Source: Fennellomyces sp. T-0311 (lineage: Eukaryota; Mucoromycota; Mucoromycetes; Mucorales; Lichtheimiaceae). From it: a DNA stretch of 64,000 nt. The translations under genes and the position numbers were made by a program. Shown here piece after piece: positions 58,955 to 64,000 of the stretch (position 1 is the first letter of the stretch; every line of letters begins with the position of its first letter). The stretch lies in contig JALLLT010000032.1 in assembly GCA_025266875.1 (NCBI GenBank), forward strand, positions 1 through 64,000. The letters are read 5' to 3'. A model generated the notes under the pieces. It saw only the letters and a program-made list of their open reading frames with translations, was not told the DNA's origin and made no database searches.

Positions 58955-61163
58955 TCAAGCTGATTCACGATGCGAGCGATGCTCTTGGCGTTGTCGTCGC
59001 ACCTCGCTCGAAATGGTAGGCCCTGGGAAAGGCTTGTTGAAGAAGAGAATGAATAACACAAGCCACGTATGTCAATAGCAGGAGCATACCTGTTCTTCAC
59101 CGCGTCGAGGACCATAGGAGTAGAATATCTTGGGTCTATAAGACTCCTCCTCTTCCATGACAGACGAGTTGCGAAACTTTTCAATAAGCGCATCTTTGCC
59201 TTGAATATTGGCATAGGAGATCGAGCAGCGTTTCTCCGAATTGAATCGGTTCCTGCAAATATAATGAGGTCAGTGCGATGGCATATTATGGAAGCAATAG
59301 TTACATACCAGCGTCGACCGACTCTTTCTTTGGCAAACGTGATGACTGACCTAAGCTTATTGGTTTAGTTCTAGAGAGCAATGCCCAGAAGCGCCCAACT
59401 TACTTGACATCAATAAAGTTAATGAAAGCATAGCCAACGTTACACTTGTTCTGGAAGTCAATACGCAAATAGAGAAAGTCATAAGTGCCGCGATGAGTCG
59501 CATCGATGCATTCTTTCAACATGGCCTGGGTTATACAAAGCGTGAGCACTCCTTTGTTGTCGACACTAAACCGAATTTGGAGGACTTACTTGCGTATACT
59601 TGTTTGGAATATTTCTGATCATAAAGGTGGTCCGTTTATCTGTTTCTTTTTTTCCGAAACGTTAGCCTTCTCTCTTCCTCTCCTTCACAAGCAAACACGC
59701 TTTTGATACCATTGAGCACTCGGTTGATGTCCAAAGTATTGTCATGCTCAGCATGACCTCTGGAGCGCTGCAGAGGCGGTGAAGTCGAAGCACGTGGTTG
59801 GCGTTCATTTGATGAAGTAGCAGTGCTAGTAGAAGTTGAAGTGGGCTGAGTAATAGATTCCGAGCGGAACGGTGGACTGTTTGCAAACAAGCTAAAGGGC
59901 GTTGTTGCGGGGGTCGTAGGTTGGTCCTGACTGAACATTTGAACCAAAGCATAACCAGGCTGCTGTTCGGGTTCTTGTTGCTTAGGGTCTTGAACGGCAC
60001 TCCAATAAGAGGTTGATGATGGAAGCGACGTGGGAGAATCAAAGAAATTACTATCAGGTGAAGCAAACGGACCACGCAAAGTGCTGCAAACTTGGAAGGT
60101 GATGCCCTGAACAATTGTTTGAGAAAAAAAAATTTTTTTTGCAGGGTCCTTTTTGATACCTGAGTAACTTGATTGTGCAGGTCAGCTGTAACATGAGCAG
60201 CAGAGCGTTGGTCATAGAACTCGACTTGGATGGTGCGGCGGATGCCCGAGAATTCCATCTCGACAATACTTCTGGCGTCTCCCCACGTTTCGAAAAAATC
60301 CTTTTCATATTGAGTATCGGGAAATCGAGTAGTTTGTAATACCTTTTGATTGAAGACCACCAAGCGATCGTGGGCGCCATGCAGCGATAGAATTACCGTA
60401 CTCTCGGATCGACTGTCCTGTAGTGGCAAGTTATATGTGTGCGCCAGTGTTCCATCGGAAATGTACGTCACTTGAACTCCCTCGTTAAACTCGGACGAAA
60501 AGAACGACTTGATTGCTTCCAACGCCCTTGATGCTTCTCGCAAATCGTAGAATGTCACCACCAACGTGCCCGCGGTGTAAAGAAAGTCTGGATACATTGT
60601 CCTGATGGTACCCGAATTCTATTTTTACATGCTTTTTGAATGAGCCTCTGTCTCTTTCAATCAAACATTGTTCGTTACCTCCAAGATGCGCTGGATTGCT
60701 CGAGCATCTTCGGCGCATCTGATGCTTGATACCTGGAGATGTCGAGTGACGAGCGTTTCTTTTTTTTTTTGCGGGCGATGAGCCGCTGTTTTCTTTTTGG
60801 TTCCTTTTATTTTGTTGCTGCTTTACCTGGATTTGAATGCACAGATGCAAGGGACGGGGTGAACGATCCCAAAGAGGACGACGACGAGTCAAAGTGAGAG
60901 ATCAACGGTGTGCGACCGAACGGATCAAACTTTGGCAAGTCTGACGATGACCGCCCTTCAATCATATTGCCAGGCCGTTCCTTCGTTGTGTTTGTCAAAT
61001 TCCCCAATGCCGTGCGATGATGGTCCGTGTATTGCGAGTGTTTGGGGCGACTCACAGCAGGGTTGAACATACCGGAGGGCACCAAACCCGTTGCAACCAC
61101 GCGACCCAAGATAGGCCGAGTTTGTCTACCGGCAGCAGGAGCGTCCATGTTAAACGGCTGCAT
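58955..61163 (-). CDS. mei2: Mei2-like RNA-binding protein with C-terminal Mei2 RRM
   Basis: It is multi-exon; the start is ATG at 61163 (MQPFNMDAPAAG) and the stop is TGA at 58955-58957. A disordered N-terminus precedes an RRM-like pair of segments (LVVTFYDLREASRALEAI, then IVEMEFSGIRRTIQVEFYDQ), a Ser/Thr/Pro-rich middle, and the diagnostic Mei2 C-terminal RRM split over short exons: DKRTTFMIRNIPNKYTQ, then GTYDFLYLRIDFQNKCNVGY, AFINFIDVKSVITFAKERVG, RFNSEKRCSISYANIQGKDA and LIEKFRNSSVM. In fission yeast Mei2 and its RNA partner drive the switch to meiosis; in Mucoromycota the role is not established. Boundaries in the N-terminal third are uncertain. It lies tail-to-tail with the two-RRM gene, 350 bases apart. 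Confidence 0.85.
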
Positions 61164-61612
61164 CGAGTAAGCGTCGAAAGTTGCTGGTTGATGTTCAATA
61201 CACGAAGAGGAGAAAAGCGTAAAAGTTTAGAAAAAAGAAAAAAAAACAAGTTAAAGAAGTGGTCCAAAGGGAGATCGGCTCAAATCTTTTATACTCGCTT
61301 TTTTTGGGATTCCGTTCCCCTTGCTATTTCCTCTTTTCTTCATGCAAAGACAAGAGAAAAAAAGGCTGCAGTTTTATTTCTATGGAAAAATACCGTGCTT
61401 GGAAGGCACCAGTGGCACAAGTTTCGATTCAACCTCCCGGTATTCAAGTAATACATTCAAAGAAGTGCGTCCAAACAAGCAATGTCATGTGCAAAAAAAG
61501 AGAGAGTGTTGAGGGTCGAGCCCTGTGCCCCCCCTTTCACTTGGGCTTGTAGATCCCAAAAATACTTTTTACTATGCAGCTTATGGGCAAAACTAATAAT
61601 ACAAAACCATTT
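61164..61612. other. Promoter of Mei2-like gene and 3' region of ProRS gene
   Basis: No additional gene is seen. Pyrimidine-rich DNA precedes the Mei2-like start. Confidence 0.4.
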
Positions 61613-63718
61613 TCAAATTGCTTGACGTTCAAAGAGCCATTGCCCCAACTGATCTATGGGTATCTTGTGCTTGGCGTTGGGCTGGCCTTGGACGCGCTGA
61701 TTGACCTCCACCTGGCCTGACTGGATCGCGTTTTTGCCCAACACGATGATGAACGGGTAGCCGGTAAGTTCGGCATCAGCCATCTTGGCACCAAACATTT
61801 GCTTGCGGTCATCAATCACAACATTGTCGTAAAACAGGCCCTTGCCCTTGACGGCATACTTCACGTCTTCCAGGCTGTCGTAGATGGACTCGGCCAAGCG
61901 CAGCAAGTCCGTGTTGTTGTTTTGTGTCGGAACAATACAGACGCGGTAAGGCGCAATGCTACCTGGCCATACGATGCCGCGATCATCATGACACACTTCA
62001 GCTGCGGTCGCGACCAAACGCGAAATGCCTATCCCGTAACATCCCATTTCGGCAGGCTGTTTTTGTTGTTTGTGTCGATCGCTCGCTAAAAAGTCGCAGC
62101 CAAGCACACTTGAGTACTTTGTGCCTAAATAGAACGTATGTCCCACTTCGATCGCTTTGACACTTGATAATGATTGCGTATTGCACGATGCACACGTGTC
62201 GCCTGCAGCGGCTGTGCGGAAGTGGTCGGGTCCGTGCACATGCACGTCAGTTCCAGCAATCGATACCGTCCGAACAGATGCGTCGATAAACACGTGCCAT
62301 GGTGAGCGTTCTTCTTCGTTGGCCGACAACTCGAGCATGCCGTCGTTGGGGAGGATTGCTTGCCCTTCCAAATATTGTCGAAGCGTCTTTTCAACTTTGA
62401 CTTGGTTGATGCGTCGGTCCTTCCCGGTGATAATAGCTGCGTTGCCGTTTTGTAATTTGTTGCCTTCCTTATCGTATGCTCGGAAGCCAAGGAAGGTAAG
62501 ATCGACGTCTGAATCGTTGTTCCACGAAACACTGTCATTGATATTAATGTCGAGCATCTCTGGAAGGGTGATGTCTGGGATCTTTCCAACAGCAAGCTCT
62601 TCGTTGGCTGTGTAGCCGCAGTTAGCGCATGTTAGCAACGTATCCTCGCCAGCTAGTATGGACCACGTTAGTTTCTGTCTACTTTTAGAAGAACAGCTGT
62701 GTGCGTTACCGGGTGAGATGAGATGGTATTCATGCGATTTGGAGCCACCCATGTTTCCACTATCGGCTTCAGCCTAGTTGTTTTTTTTCTTATATAAGAA
62801 ACAAGGGCTTGCTTCATAATATCTTTGTCTAAAAGACATACCACGACAAACGGGATACCGATACGTTGAAAGATCTTTTGGTAGGCTCCAGCAACTAGAT
62901 CATATGAAACATAGGCATCTTCAACTGAGGCATCAAAAGTGTACAAGTCTTTCATAACGAACTCTCGACCGCGTAGTAAGCCTGCGCGTGGCCGGAACTC
63001 ATCGCGGTACTTTCGACCGATCTGATAAAGACGCATAGGAAGCTGTTTGTCTGATTTGAGTTCTGCAGCCACCACTTGGGTGATTTCCTCTTCATGTGTA
63101 GGCGATAATAACATGTCAATATCTCGGCGATCTTTCAATCGAAAGAACTTTTGAAGCAATTAGCACGGTTTGTCGTGAAATGCTGCTCGTTGGCTAACCT
63201 CGCCCTTGGACGCGTTCCATCGCCCCGACTTTTTCCAGTTTTCGGCCGAAAGCAAGAGAGGAAGCGAGAGCTTTTGGCTACCTAATGATGCGAATCAGAT
63301 ACAAACAAAGCGATTGGACTGGTGTTTACCGATGGCCTTTAGCTCCTGATCAATGATGGCTTCGATTTTCTCCAATGTTCGAAGTCCCAGGGGTAGCATA
63401 GAATAGATGCCCGAGGAAGACTTTGGGATTGATCAGATACTTTTTTCCAGGGATCATGGTGTGTCTGTGCGCTCGAGTATTACCTGCCGAACAAAGCCTC
63501 CTTTGAGCAATAGCCCGTGGCTGGTGCTGACACTTTCTTCGGCCGCTTGTTCTTTTGTCAATGTCGTAAACATGGTCGACAATTTGTTTCGGCCCTGGTT
63601 GAAAAAAGCAATGGTCGAGCATTAGCGTGTTTGGACAGCATGGCGAAGGGTGAATTACATCGGCTATGGAGGACATGCACCGGGCATGTCGATGCACCCG
63701 TCGCAACTGGGAAAACAT
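61613..63718 (-). CDS. Mitochondrial prolyl-tRNA synthetase (bacterial type)
   Basis: Exons from 63718: 63659-63718 (MFSQLRRVHRHARCMSSIAD, an Arg-rich presequence), 63484-63594 (SHGLLLKGGFVRQ), 63330-63420 (SSSGIYSMLPLG, motif 1 region), an exon with SAENWKKSGRWNASKGE, 62844-63160 (motif 2: TQVVAAELKSDKQLPMRLYQ, then KYRDEFRPRAGLLRGREF), a short exon (AEADSGNMGGSKSHEYHLIS), and the long last exon with MGCYGIGISRLV (motif 3) and the anticodon-binding domain (QLGQWLFERQAI end). This is class IIa ProRS of the bacterial/mitochondrial type, which charges mitochondrial tRNA-Pro. Part of the last exon stands where bacterial enzymes have an editing insert and includes CANCGYTANEE and CASCNTQ, a Cys pair pattern suggesting zinc binding. 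Confidence 0.9.
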
Positions 63719-64000
63719 TTGGGTTTGACAGAAACAAAGAAACTGAGTTGCACAAGCCCCTCTGAAAGTGAGATAACTTGCTCGAAAGCCACTTTTTAAA
63801 GGGGGCGTTGGATGGATTCGTGACCCGGCTGACACATTTGACAGAATGCATTCCAGTGTGCGTGTTGAGCATCACCCAATTCTTTGTTTTTCTATACATC
63901 GAAAAGCAAAGGAGAGCCGTCTGTGGCAGTATATAATTACACACGCGCGCGGTTTAGTGCACTTTAATTCAGTTGACTTGTGTACAGTCGGAAAGCGCGA
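63719..64000. other. Upstream region of the ProRS gene
   Basis: It contains GTATATAATTACACACG near 63930 (a TATA-like element on the plus strand), possibly the promoter of a rightward gene beyond the window. No coding sequence was recognised. Confidence 0.3.

Noticed and set aside
1..64000. CRISPR arrays, integrons or bacterial operons
   Set aside because: Genes carry spliceosomal introns throughout; short repeats found are transposon ends or palindromes, not spaced arrays.

Overview
This window looks like nuclear DNA of an early-diverging filamentous fungus, most likely Mucoromycota. The reasons are genes with many short GT-AG introns (about 50-90 bases), CTAA-type branch points, fungal-type Trk, Caf120/Skg3 and Mei2-like proteins, and a dense set of DNA transposons. 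The lineage is inferred from gene style and content; no rRNA or other barcode is present. All exon joins below were read by eye from splice sites and frame continuity.

Bases 1-22,000 are a transposon graveyard with nested layers. A two-gene CACTA/Tnp2-type element occupies 1-5162 and runs off the left edge. It has a Tnp2 transposase on the minus strand and a divergent 12-exon accessory gene on the plus strand. A second, damaged copy of the same family lies in the opposite orientation (about 12,176-13,602). A MULE (6569-12,175) encoding a transposase fused to an OTU cysteine-protease domain interrupts the accessory gene of that copy. Inside the MULE sit a TA-flanked MITE (10,101-10,560) and an apparently intact Tc1/mariner element (10,566-11,916). 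A second MITE copy lies at 13,795-14,264. An intact-looking IS630-like element with unusually wide D-E spacing lies at 15,127-16,986. Two solo LTRs of one family (17,463-18,067 and 20,334-20,669) carry perfect 5-bp target duplications, and a third solo LTR of another family is nested in the first.

Bases 22,000-64,000 are mostly host genes. In order they are: a flavin-dependent monooxygenase; a LEA2-type membrane protein; a tandem-PH Caf120/Skg3-like protein; a second LEA2-like membrane protein divergent from an S9 prolyl-oligopeptidase-family peptidase; the PP2A B/PR55 regulatory subunit; a Trk potassium transporter; an F-box/LRR-like protein; an unrecognised coiled-coil protein divergent from an alpha/beta hydrolase; an L-lactate dehydrogenase with a mitochondrial-like leader; two tail-to-tail genes that divide the Mei2 RNA-binding architecture between them; and a mitochondrial prolyl-tRNA synthetase. 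Long stretches at 23.9-27.2, 31.8-35.6, 40.7-42.8 and 53.7-56.1 kb hold nothing I can recognise.

The most interesting features are the divergent two-gene CACTA-like family, the MULE-OTU fusion, the palindrome-bearing MITE, the wide-spaced IS630-like element, the nested solo LTRs and the tail-to-tail Mei2-type pair.
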